Assembly (NCBI GenBank): GCA_036874045.1
Contig: CM072335.1
Span: forward strand, 25,675,501 to 25,739,500
DNA: 64,000 nt
DNA from: Cymodocea nodosa
Lineage: Eukaryota; Streptophyta; Magnoliopsida; Alismatales; Cymodoceaceae
Direction: 5' to 3'
Part shown: in pieces, positions 1 through 12,100 of the stretch
How the letters are laid out: each line of letters starts with the position of its first letter
Position numbering within the stretch: the stretch's first letter is position 1
The notes under the pieces: model-generated
Seen by the model: the letters and a program-made list of their open reading frames with translations, nothing else
Database searches by the model: none
Told to the model about the DNA's origin: nothing
Made by a program: the position numbers and the translations under genes

Positions 1-2960
1 CAGTGAAAAGAACCCACTTAAATTTAAACCTAATAAAGAAATCTTTATACTTAGATTTCCCTTAAAAAGCCTCTGGATTTGAGATGGGTCTAGGCAAGTC
101 TTCTGACATGGAATGTTGAATTTTTTTTGACACGTCTTCAATTAACTTTCATATTATCTTAATTTCCTCTTAGAAAATTCACCAGACTAATCTCCTCCAA
201 TCTTTTGAAATTATTGACAAATTGAATCTTCATCCTTCAAACCCTCTAAAGAAACCTCCACTAGATCTCCTAAGGAATCACCAGAAATACCATCAAAAGA
301 GTCATATGACAAAGAAGAGCTTCCATCATTAGCAAGGTCTGTATGTAGAGCTCCTACTTTTGGCTAACCTGATAAAGGCATCCCTCTCTGATGACTGACT
401 GGTGATGGTTGCCTACACATCAGTTCAACCTAAGAATGCTTCTCTTACCCTGAACTTTGTGATCAAACACCTAAAAGACCCCCCCTCAATGAACCAACCA
501 AACACTCCCTAGAAACTCAACCTGCATTTGTACGGCTTCTAGCTCCACTGCACTCTAATGTACCTCTAGAAGCCATCCATACAACCTAACCAAGAATCAG
601 AATGTGTTGATGGTTGATATTCCAAAGATCAACTGAGAAGCCATTTGCTTCACCCAAACTAAATCCCCTATTAGTACTCTCCAAGAAGCAATCTACATTG
701 ATGTCACCTTCCAATGCACGCACATACTTCCAATCCCTTAGCAACACACCCCTTAACAATGCATTTGGAAATCTAACCAAAAAAACACCACTTGAGAGCA
801 GCCCAATCCACCATCTAGTTTTCACCTCCTATCTACCATTCAACCATTCCCCAAGCTTTAACACAAACCAACCATGTCTTTAGCTTTTCTCTCAAGTTTT
901 AAGCATCAAGCACGCACTCCATCTAAGCTTTGAGTCCCCCACCCCACCCTTCAAAAAATTCATCTACCTCCACTGTCAATGATGGCTTCCTATGCCACCA
1001 CTATGGCTTCCCTCACCCTCTAGCATAACAATTCTCAATGCCCCATTTGCATGCACAATATTTTGAAAGTGTGTGGTAAAATGCCACACACCAAATGATG
1101 GAGACATTAACTCAACTTCCACTATCTATCCCAGCACCCAACCCTTGGAACCATATCATGCAAAGGAAAGAACATGTTCCTTGAGCCATGCCAACCTACA
1201 TCAATCCAAACCTCTAAGTTGATGATCATCTCCCCCTTCTCTCCCTACATCTTCCACAATCCACACCACTTATGCTATTACTCAAAAAAATTAGCACATT
1301 ATATAATTAAGAATACAAATATTCAAGACATTGTCCTTGAAATCTTCATACAACTGCTTTCTTTTTATATGTAAGTGATTCTACTATTAAAAACGTCTAT
1401 TCCTTGGGACATATTGTCCTTGTAACTCTTTGAACATCTTGTCCTTGTGATACCACTATTTCTTGAAAAAGGAACCTTTGATAAGATATTTAGTTTTATT
1501 ATTTACAGAACAATACTAATACACCTAATCTTGCTTTAAAGGATCATGAACCATATTAAGCAAACTTCATATGTATCTCTCCACAAGGAACCACAATGAT
1601 GAAATGATTCAAACTTTCTATATCTGCTGACTTCAACATGTAGAGTCCTGCACCAAGACTGTATTAGTGTATATTTACCCATGATTTAGCAATTTAGGAT
1701 TAAGTTGAATGCATACTTATTTAGGTGGGTACCTGAGAACCCAAGCATGACATGGCCACACTTTGGATGCTCATCTCTCCTTGTCATGGTTAAGCTGATC
1801 TTATGTCGTAATTAAATATAAGTTTTTAACGTTTGTTATGTTTTTCATGCAAAAAATTTAAATATATATGCTTATGATGGATTATTTCTGAGATATACAT
1901 AATTATTAAAATATACAATTTTGAAATATACATATTAGTCTTATTAAAATTCGTATTTTGATGTTATCTTAGAATTATTTATGTATTCCAGTTTTATTTA
2001 AGATATGATAGAACTAAAATATGCATAATTACCATTAAATTTTAAATATATGCATGAAAATTAATAAAAGGATATTACTATTAAATTAAAAAAATAATAA
2101 GTATGACCAGATGCCATAACTTGTAGGACAAAATAAAAATAAATGGCGAATAAAAAGGAAGGAAATTACGCTTGGCACATGATCCTGGCGCTGGAACCAC
2201 ATTCACCAAGCAACGAGCCCATGTAGTGTGAGGATTGGATCGGGAAAAATGCAACTACACCGAAAGTATAAAATAAATGGTTAAATTTTGAAAGTAAGAA
2301 TGAGACAATCAAACAAGTCCTTTTTATAAAAGTTAAACCTGTTTGTATTGTTTGATCAGACGAGAGCCAAATATCATGATCGACCAAATTTTTTATTGAT
2401 CAGAAGGACCTGCGATTCATGGAAAACAGAAGAAAAAAAACTTCAAATCTCAAAAATAATAAAAACAAATACACTAGATCAGAAGCCGAAAACCAAAAAA
2501 TTCCATACAAATCATATGGCCCAAGCCTAAGAACAATCATTGCACTTTACATGACTTACGGAAGATTACAATTTTTAGAAAATGTGCTTTAATATTCACC
2601 GTATGACGAGAAAATAAAAATTCTTTCTACAGAAGCAATGGGCATCAAAAGCGACAGATGGCACCGTCAGAAGTAACAACGAAAGAAAAATAAAGATTTA
2701 CAGTAAAAATAAAAACAATCCGCGAAGGAACCCTAATTCTGGACCTGAAAACTAGACACAATGAAATTTACTGGAGCGGGGCTCATGACACGGACAGCAC
2801 CTGGAAGAACGAACGAAAGTAGTTTTTTAGAAGAGTGAGGTTGAAGGTTTAGGGTTTAAGGTTAGGGTGAGATTGAGTCTTACTGGATAGAATGAACGAA
2901 TATTTTACCAAAGAGGTTGCTGTCAAGGATAAGTTGAAAGTCGTGGGGATTCTATTGTTA
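1..2960. other. AT-rich intergenic stretch with repeat remains
   Basis: No gene with coherent exons was found on either strand. The left half is moderately AT-rich and holds a degenerate open patch (listed separately, 586-825). Around 1,700-2,110 the sequence is very AT-rich and resembles part of the dispersed repeat at 34,915-35,330. From about 2,160 to 2,900 there is ordinary low-complexity plant intergenic DNA. Confidence 0.5.
586..825 (-). mobile_element. Possible LINE ORF1 (DUF4283-like) remnant
   Basis: The minus strand carries an open patch of about 79 codons that starts after a Trp-Trp pair and contains a segment reading roughly VRFPNALLRG, then INVDCF, then NRGFSLGEANGFSVDL. The spacing of a hydrophobic VRFP segment, a VD pair and a following arginine-glycine is reminiscent of the DUF4283 region of plant LINE ORF1 proteins and related zinc-knuckle proteins. 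No zinc knuckle or reverse transcriptase was found beside it. This is a weak family call. It could equally be a chance open frame. Confidence 0.25.
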
Positions 2961-2974
2961 CTTGTATTAGAGAG

Positions 2975-3246
2975 ATGAGTGAGAGTACGCAGAAGGGGGC
3001 TGGACGACCGTCGAAGGGCATCGAAGACCGTCGTCCGCTCTCCAACTCCGTCCCAAACTGGTGGAAGTGGAGAGAGAAGACAATGTCGGCCGACGTCGCT
3101 GCGGGAGGCAACGTGGTGATTTGATCCTCAGAAGCTCGAGAGGAAGAAGACGACGCATGTCTTCTCGCTCAGTTCAGTGGAGAGAAAGAAACCTAAGCGT
3201 CCTCTGTTTGAGATCGAAGTGTGGAACCCATTCCATTCCTACATGA
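2975..3246 (+). pseudogene. GC-rich gene-like patch of unknown family
   Basis: An ATG at 2975 opens a 49-codon reading frame beginning MSESTQKGAG and containing PNWWKWREK, ending at a TGA. The same frame goes on after the stop with an acidic, protein-like stretch (SSEAREEEDDACLLAQFSGE), and a shifted frame then reads KKPKRPLFEIEVWNPF. GC content and codon texture differ sharply from the AT-rich flanks and look like a plant first exon. I do not recognise the family. It may be a decayed gene, a first exon with a small intron I cannot place, or untranslated leader sequence. Confidence 0.3.
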
Positions 3247-3259
3247 TAGTGTTACCTTC

Positions 3260-3767
3260 GTCGCAGCGCAGGCGTGCCCCGACCTTGCGTGAGAGGGGGA
3301 ATGCCCACTGCTTGGTAACGGGCAGTAACCAGCCAGATTATAAATTCACGTTATGGGCCGTCTCCGTTTTTTATTTTTTTTGCCGACCTTGATCATGTCG
3401 GGTCGGACCATATCGAGAATTGACTGGTGTAATTCGGATCAATCTATTGACACAAATTCATTTTAGCTATCGAGAAAAGGGTTTTTTGTAATGTCAGGCT
3501 TTATCTACATTCTCTTTAAAGTTGAATCGACGTCAACAAAAACTTTTATAGACTAAATTACATATTTCCAACGCATTATTAAAACATCCAAACTTCAGGA
3601 TAAACCTCTTCTACTTCTTATGCTTGGTCCACTTTTCTCGGGTTCTCGGGTCACGTTCACCTTGGTCCGTCACCAAAAACCCGCGTCACAGTCGGACCTT
3701 CGGGTGTTCCACCCCCGGCCCTCCTCCCTTATCCGCACCACACCCCTGCTCCCTCTACCCCGCCACT
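3260..3767 (+). promoter_or_regulatory. Upstream region of the bS6c gene
   Basis: This is the interval before the bS6c start codon. A TGGGCC (site II-type) hexamer lies at about 3355, of the kind common in promoters of plant genes for plastid and ribosomal proteins. Downstream of about 3,600 the sequence turns GC- and pyrimidine-rich, as expected for a leader. No TATA box was chosen with confidence, so the transcription start is not placed. Confidence 0.4.
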
Positions 3768-6164
3768 ATGGCGTCGTCCTCCGTTCCATTTCCCTCCGCT
3801 CTCCTCCCCTCCGCCCTCCTCCCCCCACCCACTGCCCATCGTATCCGCCTCCCCCGACCCTTATGTGGGGGGAAGGCAAAGGCGAAGGCGGTCCACCGTG
3901 GGGGCTTCTCCGTACGTGCCATGACGCTTGACTTCTCCGGATCGTTCGTTGAGAAAGGCGGGGATAACGACGTGGACATTAGCTCCGGACCTTCTGCTGC
4001 TGCTGCGGCTGCTGCAGTCAAGGACAAGGAGGAACCGCAGTGCCCTCCTGGGCTCAGGCAGTACGAGACAATGGCGGTGCTTAGGCCCGACATGTCTGAG
4101 GACGAGCGGCTGGCTTTCACGGAAAGATGCGAGGAGGTAAGCTCGTTGTTTACCGCTGCGATGTTTTTCTTTCTTTTTCTGACAATTAAATTCGTCTTTT
4201 TGCTGCTTTGGCTCTGTCATGTGCATTGTTCTTCTTCCTGATTTTGTTGTTTTTTTTTTCCGTCGAGAACATTTTGTAAGGGTGTTGAGTCGAGTGTTGG
4301 GGTTTTTGAGACGTAGCCGGGGATTCGTGATCATATAAGTTAATTGCTGTTCAGACATTATCCCACATTCAAATGTTATTTTGTTGTTATTACAACCACT
4401 TCCACATGACTCCTGTTTATTTTTTGTTTAATAAACTTCACTCATTACATATATAAGAATCTCATTCTTTCCACCTTCCTCCTTGTTGCGTCTCCAAGAT
4501 AGCATCAGAGTGGATCATTTGATCTTCGAACAAATTTCGATTTCATCTCCTCAGCTTGCAGATTGGCCGGTGGAATGTCTTTCGATTAGGGGGAGATGTG
4601 ATCATGTGAACTCCACCGTTCCATACTCCAGCCCTTTTTACCTTCACCCATATGCTTCTTGTGACTCAACTCCTCATTGCCGATAACCATGCTGGATGGA
4701 GTTGTGTGATGAAAATCCCACTCAAAGCTTAGCAGAAAATGGGATTTATTCTAGATGGATCCCTCATTCCGCTGGATTCTAATGAAACTCCAGCTGAATA
4801 TAATCTGTGGATTAGACGTAACAATATGCTCATGCCTTGGCCAATCGTCTCTACTGTTGTTCCTGTGCTAACCCATTGTATCATGCGCTTCGATTTTTCC
4901 CATGATGATTAGAATGATCTACGAGAATGGTTTTCCTAGGAAAATGATGCACGTGTGTTTCAGATTAAGAAAGTCAACTACTAGCTACTGCACGTGTGTT
5001 ATTTTTAGTCCTTTTTTCATGTGTTTTATTTTTGATGTGGGCACTGATTTCTTTTAGTATAATCACAAACTTGAGTCCCACGGCGCTTGAACTTCGAGAG
5101 AAGCTTGTAGAATGAGGTGTCCTGTGCTTTGTTGTGAAATTTGAAATCCTTGTGTTCTGTTAATTACCCTCTTAACCATGTAAAGAATAGCTGTTTGACA
5201 TTCTGCCCATGGTTCTTCAGCACATCTCCAACATGTCCATGAGATTGTCGATGTTGGGAATTTGTGATATCAGAGGAATTTGGAGTGACCTATTTTGGAG
5301 TCAAATTCAGAATGACCCAGATAATTCTTTTCCTCCATACATTCCTGCATGCTTTTAAACTGAGAATTCAGTTGAATAATGTATTTTATCATGCTTTTCC
5401 TTGCATTTGTAATTTGAATGTTGAATTTCTTCTTTTATATATTGACAAAAAAGGCTTTGCATATTTACAGTGAGGGTTTAAATATTATATAGACGTGCCA
5501 CCATGTATAGGTCTTGAGAAGATGGTTCTGAGTTCATGATGTGGTAGATGAAAGCAATTGGTTCACTCTGAAATCTCAGATTGAGCTGTGCCAGAAAAGG
5601 AAATAGAGATATTAAAAGAGAACCGAAGGAACTCATCTTTGGCAATTTGTTCAAAATTTACCCAAACATCTTGAAATGTCTTTTAATAAAAACCTTATTG
5701 ATGACTTGATTCATTGTCATTCCTTTTTACAAATAAAAATGCAAGTAAATGTTCCGCAGAAAGTACAAAAAGAAGTGATCATTTCTGGACTTGCATGCTT
5801 CCAAATTTATCATGTTTGCTTCTTCTTTGAGCAGGACTTATATGATGAACTATGCCATCGTGCCGTATATCTTGTCCTTGAAGCATCTTATTCTCATATT
5901 TCTTCTTCCTGTTGAAATATACAGCTTCTTGTAGCGGGAGGCGGCATGTACGTGGAGGTCTTCAATCGAGGTGTAATTCCACTTGCTTACAGCATTAAGA
6001 AAAAGAACAAGGCTGGAGAGGCTAATACCTACCTTGATGGTATCTACCTTCTTTTCACCTATTTCACTAAACCGGAATCCATGAGTATCCTGGAATCAAG
6101 GCTAAACGCTGACGATGACGTGATTCGTTCTTCTAGTTTCAAGATAAGGAAGAGGAAATACTAG
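3768..6164 (+). CDS. RPS6: Plastid 30S ribosomal protein S6 (bS6c, alpha type)
   Basis: A component of the small subunit of the plastid ribosome. There are two exons, 3768-4136 and 5925-6164, joined in phase 0 by a GT-AG intron of 1,788 bases, giving 202 residues, close to the length I recall for the Arabidopsis alpha protein. The first ~90 residues are Ser/Pro/Ala/Arg-rich and typical of a chloroplast transit peptide. The bS6 domain starts near residue 99 with YETMAVLRPDMSEDERL and continues in exon 2 through GGGMYVEVFNRGVIPLAYSI and TYLDGIYLLFTYF to a basic KIRKRKY tail. The ATG at 3768 was chosen because it starts the transit peptide (MASSSVPF); an upstream in-frame ATG at 3624 gives an unlikely leader. 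The gene converges on the RKD gene 405 bases away. The intron holds a copia gag fossil. Confidence 0.95.
4495..4965 (+). mobile_element. Ty1/copia gag remnant inside bS6c intron 1
   Basis: Sense-strand translation in the intron shows a recognisable copia gag N-terminal region: a DNHAGWS-like block (compare the usual DNYxxW), then KMGFILDGSL (compare NKLGFIDGSI), then a YNLWIRRNNML segment and a RFDFSHDD segment. The same order occurs in plant copia gag polyproteins. A sequence resembling the initiator-Met-tRNA primer site lies just upstream near 4,500, and the AT-rich stretch before it may be the rest of an LTR. The copy is a broken, diverged fossil. No pol region is present in the intron. 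Confidence 0.6.
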
Positions 6165-6568
6165 GAAATGGAAGGGGGGAGTGTGGCCAGTTTGTCATCC
6201 GTGTGTTTGGTTTGTGATCTGTAAACGAAGTTTTGTTTATACATCATTGCCATAAAATCAGTGTCCGAAAGAATTCTCAATGCTTCTCAATTTTTTGGAA
6301 CTCCTCAATGTTAGTTCTTTAACCAATGTATGTAATTGTAATCCTATCAACCTTGCAATCTTGCTTGGATTTACTGAAATACTCTGTTCTTTGTTTCAAG
6401 ATTCTTCTATCATGAAGGGAAGAACTTGACAATTAAAAAGCGATTGATATGGAAGTAAAGCAGGCCTTAGAAGTCAAAGAAGGAAGAACAGTACAAGTAT
6501 GTCATTCTCGGTGTAAGCGTAAAATCACCTCCATTTATCAGCCAACTGGCAGGTAAATCCGACAGCAA
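6165..6568. other. Shared 3' region between bS6c and RKD
   Basis: This is a 404-base interval between two convergent stop codons. It holds AT-rich untranslated sequence, presumably both 3'UTRs. Nothing else was seen in it. Confidence 0.6.
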
Positions 6569-9129
6569 TCACAGCCTAAAAGCTCTATTATTACAGGTAT
6601 CTAAATGGGGAGGGGTCTGCGTTGCCCTTCTCTTCTTATAGTTGGCTTTGAAGCAAGCCTGCCTCAGTTTTTTGGTCCTCTCCGACAGCTCCAGCTCTGG
6701 CATTTTCTCCATCAATTTCTTGTTCTCCTGCAACGACTCTATCTCCCTCTGTATGTTCACATCGCCGGAACCTTTTCCTAGCTCCTGCATCGATCACACG
6801 AAGAAACCATGAAATCTCAACTCCAACGGTTCTTTTTCAGAATGAAACGTGTGCTTTGCAGACAGCCTAGTCTGAATGCCACGGAATGGAAACGATCAAA
6901 ACCAGTAACCAAGCCATGTAAGTGATAACAATTATATGTCAAAAAACTGAAATGGACGATCATAAATGAACGGTTGTATTGGATTAGGGGTACCTACCAT
7001 AATTCTTTTATAGTAGATATCATTAAATTTTGATTTCAACTATTCGCGTAATGAATATATATGGTACCATTTATAATTGTAAAGAAGCAATGACAACTAT
7101 CTAATATATGCATGCTTTTGTTAGAAGTTCTTGGGTACCTACCGTAGAGATTGCCACATAATCATGATGGCACGCTCAAAGACACTTAAGAACATGTATA
7201 TATAATGAAGGTCCATTATTTACATGCAATTAAAGGGCCAGTTTTTCTAGTCATCATATTCGTGAACCATCATCATTAGCCATCAATCCTCGCGATTATT
7301 GAAACGGAAGAAGGGAAGCAAATGAATGGATCATAAATTTATGATTGTCCGTAAATATTTTGAAATTAAGGATAACTCATCATTATGAACCAGTGTAACC
7401 GAAGAGAAACTTCTCTATAATAATACTCAATAAAACTAAAGGAAAATAATCGATATTGCCTGGCTAGAAAAATATATATTTGGCAATAGGTACCAAGATT
7501 TTTTAACCTTAATCATCAATCCCAACAAGTGTAAGATATGAATTGAAATCAGAGAATTGCGCACCTATAACTACTAATTGATGGTAATTTTTTGTGAGAT
7601 ATATAACACTTTATATACCACATTGAATGTTCCGCTTAATGGGAACAAAGGAATCCTAACAAATCCCAAAAAGAAAGTAATATTATATGAATACATGGTT
7701 CAATAGAGTTTATTCTTTTTTAGGAATGAGTTTCTACCGATCAAAACCTCAAATATTGTGATGATACCAAAGTCAATCCCGGCGTAAAACTTAGTTTTTC
7801 TGATGATTTCTCAAATTTCAACACTTCTCTTCGTCAGCTCGATCTCAATCTTCCCACTGGTTGCAACTATTCAAGTCTATACCTACTTAATTCATATGTA
7901 AATCACAGTTTCGCATCCCTATTTACCTTTTTTATTTCAACGGAGGAGAAGTAATTTACTCCGTACCCACCCAGCAAATTACTAATTAAAATAGGTGTTC
8001 AAGCATGATGATCATATATATATTAATAGCTTTTTTCGCTAATAATGGTACCGTTTTTATTTGAATTGATCCAAATTAAGAAAAACTCACGACCCAACAT
8101 CGATCTCATCAATTCTTGAGGATTCAAGAATGGAACCTCCAGTGGTGAAAATAGAGAAAAAGGATGAAGAAATAAATTAACACGTACAGATGCATCTTAT
8201 ATATATATATATAAATGGACTTGAAAAATAAATACGGAAAAAAAAAACCTGGACGTTGTGAATGAGAGACCTCAAGCTCTTCATCTTCCGGTGTGGCCAC
8301 CTTGAGATCCCAAGCTCCCTGCACCTTTTCTTGAGGACGGTCAGCCCAACCCTCATCTCCTTGGCGGCGTCGGTGATGGTCATGTAGAAGTACTTGGAGA
8401 TCTCCTCGAACCCAATCGAGCTCGACTTGGCCGCTCTTCCGGGACCGGCCGCACCACTCCACCTGCGGCAGTAGTTGGGGACGTCGCCGCCACCGTCCCG
8501 CACCACCACCGTGTCAGTTGCTGCTGCTTCTGCGCCGGGCGGCATGCACGGTGACCTGCCGTCCTGGAGGAGGAGGTCGCTCGCCTCCACCATCGTGAAC
8601 TGCTGCTGGTCATGAAGGCTCACGTTCGGGGTTGCCGGAACGGGGTTGTGACCGTGGTGGGTCATCGGGATGTAGTAGTCGTCCAAGTTGAGAAAACTCC
8701 AGCCCGCCATATCGTAGTCGTCGAAGATCTGGATGTCCTGGATGTAGGAAGGTTGTTGGGGCTGGTCGTCGACGACGCTGCAGTACTGGCGTGGTACGAC
8801 GTCGACGTTGGCGGCGGAGTGAAACGTGCAACTTCTTGGTTCGTCGACGTCGAATGTAGTGTCGATCAACACGTCGGTAAGATTGACGGGTATGCTGGTA
8901 GTGTTGCTGCAAATTAAATTAATCAAGAACGAATGATTAAGCACGAATAAAATATCTTTAGCCTTAATTTACTCTGGTAATCGATCAGTGTGGTTGGGTG
9001 GACGTACCTGCTGACAAGTGGAAGTGGAGTGTCCATGAGGATTTCTTCTGCTTCGGTGTAAAGCCATTCAAGCACGCTGTGGTTCCCCATGTCGAGGTCC
9101 ATCGGAGGCAGAGGCTGGTGGAGATCCAT
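6569..9129 (-). CDS. RKD: RKD-family RWP-RK transcription factor
   Basis: A nuclear DNA-binding regulator. Plant RKD proteins act in egg-cell and germline identity, and an RKD gene underlies nucellar embryony in citrus. There are three exons on the minus strand: 9129-9008, 8906-8249 and 6784-6569, with GT-AG introns and matching phases (2, then 0), giving 331 residues. Residues ~204-260 form the RWP-RK domain: [32 protein letters not shown], then the canonical RWPHRK at 243-248. Exon 3 supplies the following charged helix with [14 protein letters not shown], a hallmark of RKDs. The N-terminal part is Asp- and Pro-rich, with a [12 protein letters not shown] segment typical of the family. It is slightly longer than the Arabidopsis RKDs I recall (~260-300). 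A GA-repeat lies in the leader around 9,208-9,237. Exon 2 is GC-rich, unlike the introns. Confidence 0.93.
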
Positions 9130-12100
9130 GGCGCAAAATTGTAGCGGCAACAAAAATGAAGGAGAGATCTTCGCCAATGTCTGAGGCGGCGTACCCTTTG
9201 GGTTAATTATATACAAATCAGAGAGAGAGAGAGAGAGGATTTGAATTAATGTATGCATGGGAGTTTGCGATGGGGCGGATGGAGTTAAAGTCCGCCCCTT
9301 GCATGCATGCGCAAGCCAAACATAGGAACGTCCATCCACCACTCCCAAGATATATAATAATGTTCGGTGAGTGTATCAAAATTGTTTCTTGAAAACAATT
9401 TGTCAGATTAATTCTATACGTTTCACATTACCATGCACTAAAATTATCTATAGTTTTATCAAAATTTATATCAATTTTTTGTGAATATAAATAATAATAT
9501 TATTGTTGTTTATCAGAAAAAAATTACATCACGAGCACGGGTTTTTTAAAATTAAATTATCAATTTTAAAAAAAAATTATACCATCGAACAAGGTTACAA
9601 GTACTGTTGTTGATAAATTTGATTTATTATTATTATTATTATTATTAAGTTTAGGGCATCCCTCGATCACAACCAAACATTTCACGTGAGGAGCTTATAT
9701 AAATGGTAAAATTGATTTTACATTTGATTACCAGACATCACATAATTTAATTACATTATATGAAGGTTATGATAATACACCAAGTCGTATAACACACCCA
9801 AGTGTTATCTATATCACTAAAAGCTTTCCTGAAAACGATTAACGTTGTTGGATTTTAAACTTAAATCACTGTTTTCTTAGGTACTTGTGAAGACGCCCGG
9901 TACTTCCAATTCAAGGGTCTTCAAAATAAAACAAGGGAAGAAATGGTCTTGAAATGTGGACGGCGTCTGCACGGGAATTGAATTGAATGATGAAATCCTT
10001 GATTGGTCCTGATCTATACCGTTTGGTACCAAAGTCGACGTCAAGTTGTTTGATTATTATCGCCTAATACCTCCTTCGGCTACATGTGCTCGTTTCTTTT
10101 CGTCACAATGGTAAGTAAGAAGAATATTATCATCATGATCTGAACAGCGTCGAAAAATGTGTAAGAATTCGATCAAATGAACCGTCCACGAGTAAAAAGT
10201 CTGGTAGACCATGTAAAATCTGTTACTCACCATTAATTAATTTTAGAATGTTAAAATCTCACGTGATATCAGAATAGGTTTGCAGTGTTGATTACTTGTA
10301 AGTATATAAATTATAAAAAAAAGGTCACAACCAAGAAGGTGGTGCGTGCGTGCGTGCGTTCACATAAAATTAACACGTTCCAACATTAAACATCGTTTAG
10401 ATAAGAAAGCAAGCATCCATGGTTTTTGCTTTCGTTGGATTAATTTCTACCGTTTTCAAAAAGCATGGGAAGAAAGGACGCGATTTCCCGCAGTTAATCC
10501 TTTGTTAAGAGTAATTAATAACGTCCTAATTAATTGTCTACCACGTACATCGTCGGTCTTCGCGCATTGAAGACCCTTTTTCCTTCACAAGTGCAGGTAA
10601 TTTTGTTTTGACCGATATTGCTAATTTATATATTCACAGGATTAATTAAATTTTGTTAAAAATTATGGGTACCGATATCGATCTGTAGTCAACAAAATAT
10701 TTTCTTTCTTTTTTTAAACTTTTAAGTAGAGGATGACCACAAATTGTTAATCACATCTATTGTATATATCCGGTGACGTCGAAGATATATCAAAGACGTC
10801 GTAATATTCTTAATTAAACCGTGGTATTTCAATGAACGCATGGTGAGAGAAATCAACTTTCAAAAATGGTTTTGCATTTCTTTTGTGAAGGGACTCTTAA
10901 ATTAAGTTCAACGGTTTCACGAGAAAGAGAGACCATTTTTATTAATATTTTAATTAATTAATCCATGGTAAAATCTACCATGCATTATTTTTCCATGCTG
11001 ATTTGAGTTATGTTCGTTTTTACATTTTAACTTAAATTTATTTTTAGACCTTTAGATCAAGCGTTAATATTTATTTTTTTTTGCAGTGCATTATAAACAT
11101 CAAATAATAAAATCTCTATGTAGTTCTTTTCACCTTTCCATATATTTATAAGAGAAAATTAAGGTAACACCAGAAAAATAGATCTCATCCTTCAAGCCAT
11201 GTATGTTCATCTCATCTTCCAAGGGTGCAGTTAGGAAGTACGTACGTACGTAGTAGATAGCGATCAGCGATGTATCAAATAAATATTTTTAAAAAATACA
11301 TATTTTTTATTTTAATATTCACTTAGATGATATAGGTGATTTTCACTTCAACCCCTTTTTTTCCTTGATAATGATGTTATTTTTACCTAAAAAATAAATT
11401 CGAATTCTGAACTTTCTCATCTACGTCTAGGTATGGTATAATGTGATAAAACATCAACTACGCTCCACATTAACCGGTGATTTTTACCTTACTTTCATGG
11501 GGAAGGCGCGCGTTGGATTTGAACGTAAATAAAAAAATTATTACCACCAGAGATGAAAAATGTAAACTCTTCCCGTCTGGATGTGTGTGTGCGTGTGTGG
11601 ATGCCTCGTAAAAAGCGACCCTGAAAATACACGTAATTTTAGGAATAAATATTGACCAGTGAATAGATACGATAACGGTTCCACCCAAATTTAAATTAAA
11701 ATCTATATCAACTGTACTATTTCATTGTTATTGGTAGATCCATGTATTTTTTGATCTGTAACAATACATAGATTTTGTTTGTTTAAAAAATTACTTCTTC
11801 GTTCTCTTGTAACACCTTCCGGTAAATAAGAAAGAATATATTTTCTTCGTTCTCCTTCTGGCGTCTGGCGATGGTATATTTTATCAAAATAATATAAAAT
11901 ATATACGGTATGGTATTGCTTATTGCGGAAGATAATAGTATACTTCATATGTTATTATTTTTTATTAAGATTATTGATCTAAATATCGTTTATTTGTCTG
12001 TAACTACTTATTAACGATACATGTTATATGCAAAATTAAATAAATAATATAAATGAATATTCTCGTTAATCTGCATCTTTATCTATTAAAATATTAAAAA

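Noticed and set aside
3861-4358. 165-codon frame antisense to bS6c exon 1
   Set aside because: Shadow of the GC-rich exon on the opposite strand. The sense frame matches a known protein.
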